From assembly GCA_013289695.1 (NCBI GenBank), contig JABCZK010000001.1, forward strand, positions 186,001 to 250,000: DNA of 64,000 nucleotides, read 5' to 3'. How positions within the stretch are numbered: position 1 is the stretch's first letter; the number at the start of each line of letters is the position of its first letter. The position numbers were made by a program, and so were the translations under genes. Source of the DNA: Acidobacteriota bacterium. Lineage in GTDB: Bacteria > Acidobacteriota > Terriglobia > Acidiferrales > UBA7541. A model generated the notes under the pieces. The model was not told the origin of the DNA and did no database searches. It was given only the letters and a program-made list of their open reading frames with translations. Shown here in pieces: positions 16,901 to 25,190 of the stretch.

Positions 16901-17979
16901 TGCGGTGGGACGCAACGAAGGACACGCTGAAATTTCTCACCGATCTGCCGGCGCGCGACTCCGGGCGCTCGGAGATGCTCCTGATCAATTCGGCAAATGA
17001 GTGGATGGATTGTTTAGGAGAAAGCCGGCCGGGGACGGTCTTAACGATCGGCAATTTCGACGGCGTGCACCTCGGGCATCAGAAAATTCTGCGCGATGTA
17101 GTGGAGCGGGCCGTGGCTGGACGTGGCGATGCACACGATGTGCTGAAGAAGGAGCTGCTGCCCGCGGTATTGACGTTTTATCCGCATCCAGCGCGCGTGC
17201 TGCGGCCGCAGCAGGCTCCTTCCCTTCTCGAAACTCTTCCGCAGCGCGTCGCTGATTTCGCCGCGATGGGAATTGGCGCGGCCTTGGTCTTGCAGTTCGA
17301 CACGGCTCTGGCCCAGGCCAGCGCCGAAGATTTTGCGAAAAAATATCTGGCAGATACGATGCGCGCGCGCGCGGTGTTGGTGGGCGCGAGCTTTCGCTTC
17401 GGGCACAGGCAACTGGGCGATGTGGAGCTGCTGAAGGAATTGGGGCAGCGCTGGGGATTTGCAGTGGTCGTCGTGACGCCGGTGATTGACGGCGGAGATG
17501 TCGTCTCCAGCACCGCGATTCGCGAGGCGGTGCGTGGCGGGCACGTGGGAGATGCGCGACGCATGTTAGGCCGGCCTTTTGCGCTGGTGGGCGAGATACG
17601 CACGGGCACCGGACAGGGCCGCAAACTGGTGGTGCCGACATTGAATCTTGCGACCGAGCAGGAGACGTTGCCCAAGACCGGCGTCTATATTAGCGAGACC
17701 GTGCTTTCGGGCGGGCCGTATCGCTCGGTCACCAATGTGGGAGTGCGGCCCACCTTTGATGGCACTCGTCTGGCCATCGAATCGCATCTTTTCGATTTCG
17801 CGGAAGCACTAACCACGGGCCCGATGAAGGTACGCTTCCTGCAGCGCCTGCGCGACGAACAGAAATTTTCCGGCCCCGAGGCGTTGCGCGAGCAAGTGCT
17901 GAAGGATATAGAGCGCGCGAGATCAGTTTTCGCGCAATCATACACAATTGAGAAAAAGCGCCGGCGGGACGCCGTTTGA
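16900..17979 (+). CDS. ribF: Bifunctional riboflavin kinase / FAD synthetase
   Basis: RibF phosphorylates riboflavin to FMN and adenylates FMN to FAD. The N-terminal nucleotidyltransferase domain has GNFDGVHLGH (51-60), AVLTFYPHPARVL, ASFRFGHRQLGDVELLKELG and the signature VVSSTAIREAV. The C-terminal kinase domain has GRPFALVGEIRTGTGQGRKL, VVPTLNL, VGVRPTFDG and ESHLFDF with RLRDEQKF. The ATG at 16900 overlaps the preceding stop. An internal ATG at 16975 would give 334 residues, nearer the usual length, so the first 25 residues may not be translated. It is probably in one transcript with the PhnP-like gene. Confidence 0.95.
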   Translation: MRWDATKDTLKFLTDLPARDSGRSEMLLINSANEWMDCLGESRPGTVLTIGNFDGVHLGHQKILRDVVERAVAGRGDAHDVLKKELLPAVLTFYPHPARVLRPQQAPSLLETLPQRVADFAAMGIGAALVLQFDTALAQASAEDFAKKYLADTMRARAVLVGASFRFGHRQLGDVELLKELGQRWGFAVVVVTPVIDGGDVVSSTAIREAVRGGHVGDARRMLGRPFALVGEIRTGTGQGRKLVVPTLNLATEQETLPKTGVYISETVLSGGPYRSVTNVGVRPTFDGTRLAIESHLFDFAEALTTGPMKVRFLQRLRDEQKFSGPEALREQVLKDIERARSVFAQSYTIEKKRRRDAV

Positions 17980-18093
17980 GCTTGCGGCGCGCAGTTTCTC
18001 CAGCCAACTCGGCGTGACCTGACAGCCTCCCCTTCCAGTTCTGCCTCAGAAAGAAGTAAAATCCGGGACGAAACCCAGCCACCGGGAAACCCC

Positions 18094-19881
18094 ATGGAAA
18101 ATCGAGAAGTCGCGAAGATTCTGCAGGAGACGGCGCAGCTGCTGGAGATCGATGGCGCGATCATCGGGCGCTACCGCAGCTACGAAAAAGTCGCGGAGCT
18201 GCTGTACAGCATCCACGAACGCATCGAGGATCTGGCGAAGGACGACGCCAAGCTGAAGGAACTTCCGGGCGTGGGCGACGGCATGGCCGCGCACATCCGC
18301 GAAATATTGGAGACCGGTGATTACAGCCTGCGCCAGAAATTATTGAAGAAGTATCCGCTGACGCTGCTCGAATTACTGCACCTGCAAGGCATGGGCCCGA
18401 AGAAAGTGGCGATCCTCTTCAAGAAATTCAAAGTTGCCACCGTCGAAGGCGTGGAAAAACTGGCGCGCGAAGGAAAGCTGCGCGACCTGGAAGGCTTCGG
18501 CGAAAAAACCGAAGCCAACATCCTGAAGGCCACCGAACTTGCGAAGCGCTCCTCCGGGCGATTCAAACTGGACGTCGCGGATGAAGAAGCGCAGAAACTG
18601 GTGGCCTACATCAGCAAGGTGAAAGAAATCGTCGAGTCGGTGACGCCCGCCGGCTCTTTGCGCCGCGGAAAAGAAACGATCGGCGACCTCGATTTGCTGG
18701 TCACGCTGCGCCCCGGCCACGACAAACAGAAGGACGTGGACGAAGTCGCCACTCACATTCTGAAATATCCGGGCATCGATCAGACCCTCGCGCACGGTGA
18801 AAATAAAGTCAGCGTGCTTCTCGGAAATGGCCTGCAAGTGGACGTCCGCCTGCTGGATAAAGACAGCTTCGGCGCGGCCCTGCTGTATTTTACCGGCTCG
18901 AAAGAACACAACGTGGTATTGCGCGGCCGCGCGCGGGACATGGGCTGGACTTTGAATGAGTACGCGCTGACCACTCTGAAAGCCGGAAAGTTTGTCGCCG
19001 GAAAAACCGAAGCAGAAATCTACAAGAAGCTGGGCCTGGATTACATCGAGCCGGAGTTGCGCGAGAACACCGGCGAAATCGCCGCCGCCGAAAATCACAC
19101 TTTGCCGAATCTTCTTAAGCTTGGGGACATTCGCGGCGACCTGCAGATGCACACCACCGCTTCAGACGGACGCAATTCCATCGAAGAGATGGGCGAAGCG
19201 GCGAAAAAGCTCGGCTACGAATACATCGCGCTCACCGACCATTCCAAGGCCGTGACCGTCGCGAACGGCATGGACGAAAAGCGCACGCTCGAGCAAATCA
19301 AGAAAATCCGCGCGGCACAGGTACGCGTGCCGGGGATTCGTTTGCTCGCGGGGATCGAGGTGGACATCCTGAAAACGGGCAAACTCGATCTGGACGACGA
19401 AGTGCTGGCGCAGCTGGATGTGGTAGTCGCGTCGGTGCATTCCTACATGAACCAGGGCCGCGCGGAAATGACCGAACGGATTCTGGCGGCGCTGGAAAAT
19501 CCGTACGTGCAAATTCTGGCGCATCCCACGGGGCGGTTGGTGCTGCGGCGCGATCCGTTTGATTACGATATGGAGAAAATTCTGGATGCGGCGAAAGGGC
19601 TCGGCGTGGTCGTGGAATGCAACGCGTTTCCGGACCGGCTGGATTTGAAGGACGTTCATTTGCGGATGGCGAAAGAGCGCGGGGTGAAGATCGTCATCTC
19701 GACCGATTCGCACTCTTTCGCGCATTTTCCTTTGATGAAGTATGGGGTCATCACCGCGCGGCGCGGGTGGGTGGAGAAGAAGGATGTGGTCAACACTTTG
19801 CCGACGGAGCAGTTCTTGGCTTCGCTGCGTAGCAAGCCTGGGGCGGTTAAGGGTAAGGCCGCGAAGAGGAAGTCGGCTTAG
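18094..19881 (+). CDS. polX: PolX-type DNA polymerase with PHP domain
   Basis: The 595-residue protein combines a family X polymerase and a PHP phosphoesterase. Helix-hairpin-helix segments are visible at LKELPGVGDGMA (55-64), LHLQGMGPKKV and LEGFGEKTE. The polymerase active site has GSLRRG (187-192), DLD (198-200) and a third Asp in QVDVR (250). The PHP domain begins at GDLQMHTTASDG (about 348) and continues with ALTDHSK, AGIEVDIL, VASVHS, ILAHPTGRL and ISTDSHS, the expected metal-binding His and Asp series. Such enzymes fill short gaps in base excision repair with an associated 3'-5' exonuclease or end-processing activity. Length is normal (about 570-600). The gene is monocistronic as far as can be seen. 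Confidence 0.96.
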   Translation: MENREVAKILQETAQLLEIDGAIIGRYRSYEKVAELLYSIHERIEDLAKDDAKLKELPGVGDGMAAHIREILETGDYSLRQKLLKKYPLTLLELLHLQGMGPKKVAILFKKFKVATVEGVEKLAREGKLRDLEGFGEKTEANILKATELAKRSSGRFKLDVADEEAQKLVAYISKVKEIVESVTPAGSLRRGKETIGDLDLLVTLRPGHDKQKDVDEVATHILKYPGIDQTLAHGENKVSVLLGNGLQVDVRLLDKDSFGAALLYFTGSKEHNVVLRGRARDMGWTLNEYALTTLKAGKFVAGKTEAEIYKKLGLDYIEPELRENTGEIAAAENHTLPNLLKLGDIRGDLQMHTTASDGRNSIEEMGEAAKKLGYEYIALTDHSKAVTVANGMDEKRTLEQIKKIRAAQVRVPGIRLLAGIEVDILKTGKLDLDDEVLAQLDVVVASVHSYMNQGRAEMTERILAALENPYVQILAHPTGRLVLRRDPFDYDMEKILDAAKGLGVVVECNAFPDRLDLKDVHLRMAKERGVKIVISTDSHSFAHFPLMKYGVITARRGWVEKKDVVNTLPTEQFLASLRSKPGAVKGKAAKRKSA

Positions 19882-19912
19882 AGCGCCCTCGGCTGCGTTA
19901 CGTTCAAAGATT

Positions 19913-19961
19913 GAACACGGAGCGTACCGAGGAAGGCGGAGGGAAATCGGAGAAAGGCAAA
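19913..19961. repeat. GGAG-periodic dispersed repeat, copy 3
   Basis: AACACGGAG, ACCGAGG, GGCGGAGGG, AAATCGGAGAAAGG in about 10-nt steps. It is close to the reverse complement of the tract at 57130-57189. Confidence 0.65.
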
Positions 19962-20004
19962 GGCGTTTAGCGCAGAGAAAACTGCATCGTTCGGAAGTGC
20001 GGGA

Positions 20005-20052
20005 GAGATCCTTCGGCCGGCTTGAGGCAACGGCGCCGACCTCAGGATGACG
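20005..20052. repeat. GTCATCC...GGATCT-type dispersed repeat, copy 1
   Basis: GAGATCCTTCG at 20005 and CTCAGGATGACG at 20041 are the two ends of a unit that reads GTCATCCTGAG...CGAAGGATCTC on the minus strand. Related units lie at 34539 and 57011. Confidence 0.5.
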
Positions 20053-20139
20053 ATGCTCATCGCATCGTCACGGAACATTTTTCTTCGCGCTTTCGTATCT
20101 GCAAGTGACGGCGCAAGTGACTGTGCCACGGAGCGAGCC

Positions 20140-21042
20140 ATGAATCGAATGTCGAATCGAGCGACGAACCCAATGACGAAGCGGGTACGAAATTTCGCAG
20201 CGGCTATCCTGGTGGCGGGGATCACCATCGCGGCCAGCGCCGCGCCAGTGCGCGCCGACCAATGGTCGAAGACGTACCAGGTAAATGGCCGCGCCGACCT
20301 GCGCGTAATGACCGGCGACGGCGACGTCATCGTCACCGGCACGGACCAGCACCAGATCGAGGCGCACGTCACCACCAACGGGTGGAAGATCGGTCCCAAC
20401 GATGTGCAGATCATCGAGAGCCAATCCGGCAATAGCGTTTCGATTGAAGTGAAGGTGCCGCACTGGGGCTTTTCGATGTTTGGTGGAAACCATAAGTCGC
20501 TGCGCGTGGAAGTGAGCGTGCCGCGCGAGCTAGACGTGGACGTGCGCACCAGCGACGGCAATGTGACCGCGCAGGGAGTCTCCGGCAAAGTTCAATTCGA
20601 TACCGGCGACGGCAACGTAACCGCCGGCAACATCAGGGGAGACATACGAATCCACACCGGCGATGGCCACATCGAAGGACACAACTTCGATGGCTCGCTC
20701 GATGCCAACACGGGCGACGGGAATCTGCGGATTGACGGCCGATTCGACGCTCTGGCGCTGAAGACCGGCGACGGAAATATCGAGGCACAGGTGGGCAGCG
20801 GATCGAAAGTCGCGAGTGGCTGGAACCTGCATTCCGGCGACGGACGCATCACGCTGCGGCTGCCCGGCGATTTGAACGCGACACTGGACGCGCATACCGG
20901 CGACGGCAGCATCACGCTGGATATTCCCATTCAAGTTTCCGGGTCGCTGAGCCATTCCTCCGTGCGTGGAAAGTTGAATGCCGGTGGGCCGACGCTGGCA
21001 GTCAGCTCCGGCGACGGGTCCATTCACATCGAAAAATTGTAG
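20140..21042 (+). CDS. Exported DUF4097-type repeat protein
   Basis: The 300-residue product starts at ATG 20140, which has GGAG 6 nt upstream; the frame upstream overlaps a dispersed repeat and is unlikely to be translated. A signal peptide covers about residues 1-39 (VRNFAAAILVAGITIAASAA then PVRADQ). The mature part is a beta-rich ladder with nine (T/S)xDG turns spaced 18-25 residues apart, e.g. VMTGDGDVIVTG, DTGDGNVTAGNI, NTGDGNLRIDG and SSGDGSIHIEKL at the C-terminus. DUF4097 proteins are predicted adhesin-like right-handed beta structures; the function is not established. Confidence 0.85.
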   Translation: MNRMSNRATNPMTKRVRNFAAAILVAGITIAASAAPVRADQWSKTYQVNGRADLRVMTGDGDVIVTGTDQHQIEAHVTTNGWKIGPNDVQIIESQSGNSVSIEVKVPHWGFSMFGGNHKSLRVEVSVPRELDVDVRTSDGNVTAQGVSGKVQFDTGDGNVTAGNIRGDIRIHTGDGHIEGHNFDGSLDANTGDGNLRIDGRFDALALKTGDGNIEAQVGSGSKVASGWNLHSGDGRITLRLPGDLNATLDAHTGDGSITLDIPIQVSGSLSHSSVRGKLNAGGPTLAVSSGDGSIHIEKL

Positions 21043-21724
21043 CGGCGCGTTTTTCGGCATAGCCTTCGAGTGCTCCATAGCTGCCCGCAGCCGTCCGCAA
21101 AGCCGACGCCGTGTCATCCTTAGTCCACATTTTTGACTATTTATCTGCACGATGGGCATCTGGCCAACCCGTCGCGTATTGCAAATACTAGAGATAGCTC
21201 ACACGCACGTCTGGCATGTGGCTTGCCTATTCCATCCCGAAGTTCGGCGCTGTCGGAGAAAATGATGATCGCTTTCTGCATGATGGGCGCACTCGCAGTA
21301 CTAGTATTCCTGTCGGTTTCGGATGAAATTTCGAACCTGTCCCGGCGGAAATAATCGCCACGCGCACGCACGCCTTCGCCGCCGCGCTTCTCCCGCCGCG
21401 TTTCGGCTTTCCGTATTGAATCGCGCTCGCCGCTAAGCGCATTTTTCATGCCGCATTCACCGTCCGCACGTTGGGAAATCAATTTGCAAAACTTCTCGCG
21501 TTGCCGCATCATAAATTGTTTGTTCTGAGCGCTTCGCACGCCTAGAGGCAAGGCGCGCTCGGGACGACGACTCATCTGCCGCGCAAAAATCAAATGCAGG
21601 CTTCTGCACGCGCCGCGAGCACGATGCGGCGGCGGAATGATGCGGCGGCAGATGGCGCGAACTTTTTCGTGGCTCTCACTTTAGTCATCTTCAATAATCT
21701 ACGAATCGAACTGGGGGAAAACGA
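21043..21724. other. Long intergenic region (682 nt) before ino1
   Basis: Apart from the doubtful small ORF at 21265-21354, I see no gene, RNA or strong hairpin. Long frames on the minus strand here have no signals or recognisable motifs. The ino1 promoter should lie near the 3' end. Confidence 0.4.
21265..21354 (+). CDS. Possible 29-residue single-span membrane peptide
   Basis: ATG 21265 has GGAG 6 nt upstream. The peptide begins MIAFCMMGALAVLVFLSV, one hydrophobic span, and ends with a charged tail (ISNLSRRK). There is no family evidence. It could be a chance frame. Confidence 0.25.
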   Translation: MIAFCMMGALAVLVFLSVSDEISNLSRRK

Positions 21725-23038
21725 ATGCGCAGGCCTGTGAGTGTGGCTTCGCCAAAGGGGAAATTGGGTGTGCTGACGCCCGGAATGGGCGCGGTGAGCA
21801 CAACCTTCATGGCGGGGGTGGAATTGGTGCGGCGAGGGCACGCGGTGCCGGTCGGCTCGCTGACGCAATTGGGCACGATTCGGCTGGGCAAGCGCACCGA
21901 CGGGCGCACGCCGCAAATCAAGGATTTCGTGCAGCTCGCGCAACTCGACGACATCGTGTTCGGCGGCTGGGATGTGTTCAGCGACGACGCTTACCAGGCT
22001 GCGGCGAAGGCCGGCGTGCTGGAGGCCAAGGATCTCGACAAGGCCGAGAAATTCCTAAAGGGCATCAAGCCGATGAAGGCCGTGTTCGACCAGAATTACG
22101 TGAAGAACCTGCACGGCACGCATGTGAAAAAGGGCAAGACGAAATTTGACCTCGCTGAACAACTCCGCGAGGACATTCGCGAATTCAAGAAAAAGAACAA
22201 GCTGGATCGCCTGGTGATGGTGTGGTGCGGCTCGACCGAAGTGTTCCTCAAAGCCGAGGAAGTGCACAAGAACCTCGCGTCATTTGAAAAAGGCATGAAG
22301 GCGAATCATCCGGCGATCGCGCCTTCGATGCTGTATGCGTATGCGGCCATCAGCGAAGGAGTGCCGTTTGCAAACGGCGCGCCGAATCTGACCGTGGATA
22401 TTCCCGCCCTCGAGGAATATGCCAAAGCCAAGAATGTGGCGATCGGCGGCAAGGATTTCAAGACTGGTCAGACGCTGCTGAAAACTGTGCTCGCTCCCGC
22501 ATTCAAAGCGCGCATGTTGGGCTTGAACGGCTGGTTTTCCACGAACATTCTGGGCAATCGCGACGGCGAAGTGCTCGACGATCCCGGCTCGTTCAAGACC
22601 AAGGAAGAATCGAAGCTGGGCGCGCTGGAATATATTTTGCAGCCGGCGTTGTATCCGGATCTCTATAGCAAGGTTTACCACAAGGTGCGCATCAACTACT
22701 ATCCTCCGCGCGGCGACAACAAAGAAGGCTGGGACAACATTGATATCTTCGGCTGGCTTGGCTATCCGATGCAGATCAAAGTGGATTTCCTATGCCGCGA
22801 TTCGATTTTGGCCGCTCCCATCGTGCTGGACCTGGCGCTATTTTTTGATCTGGCGCAACGGGCCGGGATGCGCGGCATCCAGGAATGGCTCAGCTTCTAT
22901 TTCAAGTCTCCGATGTGCGCGAAGGAACTTTACCCCGAGCACGATCTATTTATCCAGCTAATGAAGTTGAAGAATACGCTGCGCTGGATGATGGGCGAAG
23001 ACCTGATCACGCACCTGGGTTCCGAATACTACGACTAA
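21725..23038 (+). CDS. ino1: myo-Inositol-1-phosphate synthase
   Basis: The enzyme converts glucose-6-phosphate to inositol-1-phosphate with NAD. The 437-residue protein has the Rossmann start KLGVLTPGMGAVSTTFMAGV, a central FDQNYVKNLHGTHVKKG, and the catalytic region with IGGKDFKTGQTLLKTVLAPA, MLGLNGWFSTNILGNRDGEV, LDDPGSFKTKEESKLG and KVRINYYPPRGDNKEGWDNI, which fit the prokaryotic/archaeal type. The ATG has GGGGG 8 nt upstream. A terminator closes the gene. It is monocistronic; inositol could serve phospholipid or compatible-solute synthesis, which the context does not decide. Confidence 0.95.
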   Translation: MRRPVSVASPKGKLGVLTPGMGAVSTTFMAGVELVRRGHAVPVGSLTQLGTIRLGKRTDGRTPQIKDFVQLAQLDDIVFGGWDVFSDDAYQAAAKAGVLEAKDLDKAEKFLKGIKPMKAVFDQNYVKNLHGTHVKKGKTKFDLAEQLREDIREFKKKNKLDRLVMVWCGSTEVFLKAEEVHKNLASFEKGMKANHPAIAPSMLYAYAAISEGVPFANGAPNLTVDIPALEEYAKAKNVAIGGKDFKTGQTLLKTVLAPAFKARMLGLNGWFSTNILGNRDGEVLDDPGSFKTKEESKLGALEYILQPALYPDLYSKVYHKVRINYYPPRGDNKEGWDNIDIFGWLGYPMQIKVDFLCRDSILAAPIVLDLALFFDLAQRAGMRGIQEWLSFYFKSPMCAKELYPEHDLFIQLMKLKNTLRWMMGEDLITHLGSEYYD

Positions 23039-23068
23039 GCGGCGAAATTAGCACGAAGGAACGACCGC

Positions 23069-23097
23069 GGCGGGGCGCAAGCTCCGCCGTTTTATTT
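23069..23097 (+). terminator. Rho-independent terminator of ino1
   Basis: 8-bp stem GGCGGGGC / GCTCCGCC with one G-U pair and a GCAA tetraloop, followed by TTTTATTTT, 31 nt past the stop. Confidence 0.9.
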
Positions 23098-23106
23098 TGC
23101 GTCGAG

Positions 23107-24270
23107 TCATGGGCGTGCGGCGCGGGATTGGTTTTCCGCTTTTAGCAGTATTTCCAGATCGTCGGGATGGATGGCGCAGAGCAGCGCGTCTTCGCGGTCA
23201 ATGAAACCCTGGCTCACGAGCTTTACCAGCGATTCCTCCAGCGAGAACGACCCCTTCTTCTTCGTCAGCGTGATTTCCTGGTGCAAATGCTGCAACGCGT
23301 TGTGACGGATATGTTGCCGCGCGCCGTAGCTCGTCATCAGCAGCTCTGCGACAGGCATGCGGCCACCGGTCTTGCAGGGCAGCAGAAATTGCGTGAGTAC
23401 GGCGGTGAGCGCCATGGCCAGCTCCTGGCGAATGGTGTTCTGGCGCTCGACGGGAAACGAATCCGAAATGCGCGACACCGTCGAAGCCACATCCGTAGTG
23501 TGAATCGTCGAAAGCACCAGATGGCCGGTTTCCGCAGCCGCCACGGCGATCTGCATGGTTTCGATGTCGCGCATTTCACCCACCACGATAATGTCCGGCG
23601 CCTGGCGCAAGGCGGCGCGCAGCGCCGTGGGAAAATCCGGCGCGTCCGTGCCGATTTCCACTTGCTCGATTACGCTGTGCAGGTGCGTGTGCTCGTACTC
23701 GATGGGATCTTCGATGGTGACGATGTGTCGCGCGTCGCGGCGATTAATCTCGTTAATCAATGCGGCGAGTGTGGTGGATTTTCCGGAGCCGGCGGGCCCG
23801 CCAATCAGCAAGAGGCCGCGTTGCAAATGGGATAGCGCCTCGACGCCCGGCGGAAGGCGCAGGTCGCTCAGCTGCGGAACTTTCGAAGGCAACGCGCGAA
23901 TTGCCGCGGCAGCTTGCCCGCGTTCGCGATGCAGATTGATGCGGAACCGGCCTAGGCCTTCGATGCGATAAGAAGAATCGGCGATCTGTCCGGCGCGATA
24001 CTGCTGCAGAGCGTGCGGCGTCAAAGCGGGCAGCACCATCGCTTCGATTTCCGAACCGTTCAGCGGCTCGGCCTCGATATTGCGCACGCCGCCTTCGTGC
24101 AGGATGCAGACTGGCGCTCCCGGCACGAGCAGCAGATCGCTGCCGCCTTTCGCGAGCAACGCGGCGAGCCAGCGATCGAGAATTGCGGTGTCCGAGGCCT
24201 CGTCGCCATCGGCTCCCGGCCGTGCGTTCAGTTCACGTACGATGCGATCCAGGTCGCGCGATGGGTCCAT
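23107..24270 (-). CDS. PilT/PilU-type secretion or pilus-retraction ATPase
   Basis: The 387-residue hexameric ATPase has an N-terminal PAS-like domain (LDRWLAALLAKGGSDLLLVP, ADSSYRIEGLGRFRINLHRE). The RecA-like core has Walker A GGPAGSGKST (157-166), Asp box TIEDPIE (185-191), Walker B IIVVGEMRD (227-235) and His box STIHTTD (254-260). The C-terminal RMPVAELLMTSYGARQHIRH is also typical. Start at ATG 24270 with GAGG 6 nt upstream. In type IV pili such ATPases power retraction and twitching. No other pilus gene is in the window, so it may be an orphan paralogue. Similarity is closest to PilT by eye. Confidence 0.9.
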   Translation of the reverse strand: MDPSRDLDRIVRELNARPGADGDEASDTAILDRWLAALLAKGGSDLLLVPGAPVCILHEGGVRNIEAEPLNGSEIEAMVLPALTPHALQQYRAGQIADSSYRIEGLGRFRINLHRERGQAAAAIRALPSKVPQLSDLRLPPGVEALSHLQRGLLLIGGPAGSGKSTTLAALINEINRRDARHIVTIEDPIEYEHTHLHSVIEQVEIGTDAPDFPTALRAALRQAPDIIVVGEMRDIETMQIAVAAAETGHLVLSTIHTTDVASTVSRISDSFPVERQNTIRQELAMALTAVLTQFLLPCKTGGRMPVAELLMTSYGARQHIRHNALQHLHQEITLTKKKGSFSLEESLVKLVSQGFIDREDALLCAIHPDDLEILLKAENQSRAARP

Positions 24271-24556
24271 TCCAAACCTCGTGAATTCTCTGCCTCGCCT
24301 CGATATTGACGTAAGTGCCGCGCCTTAGTCCAGCGCGATCCGAGAGCTTGAACGATTCCCACGACGGCGGTCGCACTCGCGTGTGTGCAGGAGCCAGCGA
24401 CTCAGCAATTCCCCGTAACACGAATTCCCGCGCGATATACAGTCCCAACCGTATTCGCTCGCGCTGCCCTTGCAGTTACATTCCTAGCGCGCGCTCCTTC
24501 GAGCGGGGGAGCGATGTGAAGCGCTAATACGTTCAAACGAACCGGAGGAAAAATTC

Positions 24557-25081
24557 ATGAAGAACGCCATGTTGATCGGAACCGGAGCCCTGCTGTTGCT
24601 TTTCGGAATTTCCGCGCCAACTTTCGCACAGGAACAACACGACCAGCAGGACCAGCCTGCCAAACCGCCGGACGCGAAGCCTACTCATGACGAGAAGCCG
24701 CAAGCCGCGCCGCCCAAGACTCCTGATGATCGTCCGCGCGCCGACGCCGCCGCAAAGCCAGCCAAGGACACCGCAGGTAAACAAGAACAGCAGCGTCCAG
24801 AAGACGCAAAGCGCGCCCAGCAGTCCTTCGGCGGGCGCATTCCCGACGACAAATACAAGGCGCACTTCGGCCGCGAGCACTCATTCCACGTAGGCCACCC
24901 GACGATCGTTGAAGGTCGGCCGCGATTCCAGTACGGCGGCTACTCGTTCATCATCGCGCAGGCGTGGCCCGCCGGCTGGGGCTACAACGACGACGTGTAC
25001 GTCGTTGACGTTAACGGCGTGTACTACCTGGTGGACCTGGCGCATCCCGGCGCGCAGCTGGAATTGCAGATCGTACTGTGA
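24557..25081 (+). CDS. Exported acidobacterial protein, function unknown
   Basis: This 174-residue product has a strong SD (GGAGG, 7 nt before ATG) and a signal peptide (MLIGTGALLLLFGISAPTFA then QEQ). A hydrophilic low-complexity linker rich in Gln, Asp, Lys and Pro spans about residues 25-88. It ends in an ordered domain starting GGRIPDDKYKAHFGREHSFH and containing FQYGGYSFIIAQAWPAGWGY, DDVYVVDVNGVYYLVDLAHP. This domain recurs in acidobacterial exported proteins as far as I recall; its function is not known. A bidirectional terminator follows. Confidence 0.8.
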   Translation: MKNAMLIGTGALLLLFGISAPTFAQEQHDQQDQPAKPPDAKPTHDEKPQAAPPKTPDDRPRADAAAKPAKDTAGKQEQQRPEDAKRAQQSFGGRIPDDKYKAHFGREHSFHVGHPTIVEGRPRFQYGGYSFIIAQAWPAGWGYNDDVYVVDVNGVYYLVDLAHPGAQLELQIVL

Positions 25082-25126
25082 CGGTTTGGGAAGCGCACAG
25101 GAAGCAAACTGGAACGCGCTAACGCA

Positions 25127-25155
25127 AAACGCCCTGGCATTTCGCCAGGGCGTTT
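25127..25155. terminator. Bidirectional terminator between convergent genes
   Basis: 12-bp perfect stem AAACGCCCTGGC / GCCAGGGCGTTT with a 5-nt loop, in the 109-nt gap between the exported-protein gene (+) and glnA (-). T-runs flank both arms. Confidence 0.85.
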
Positions 25156-25190
25156 ACCATTTTGCGAAATCAGCGGGCGTCTTCGGGACC

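Noticed and set aside
21141..21593. Minus-strand frame of 150 codons in the gap before ino1
   Set aside because: No SD, no domain, and low-complexity Arg-rich sequence typical of non-coding frames.
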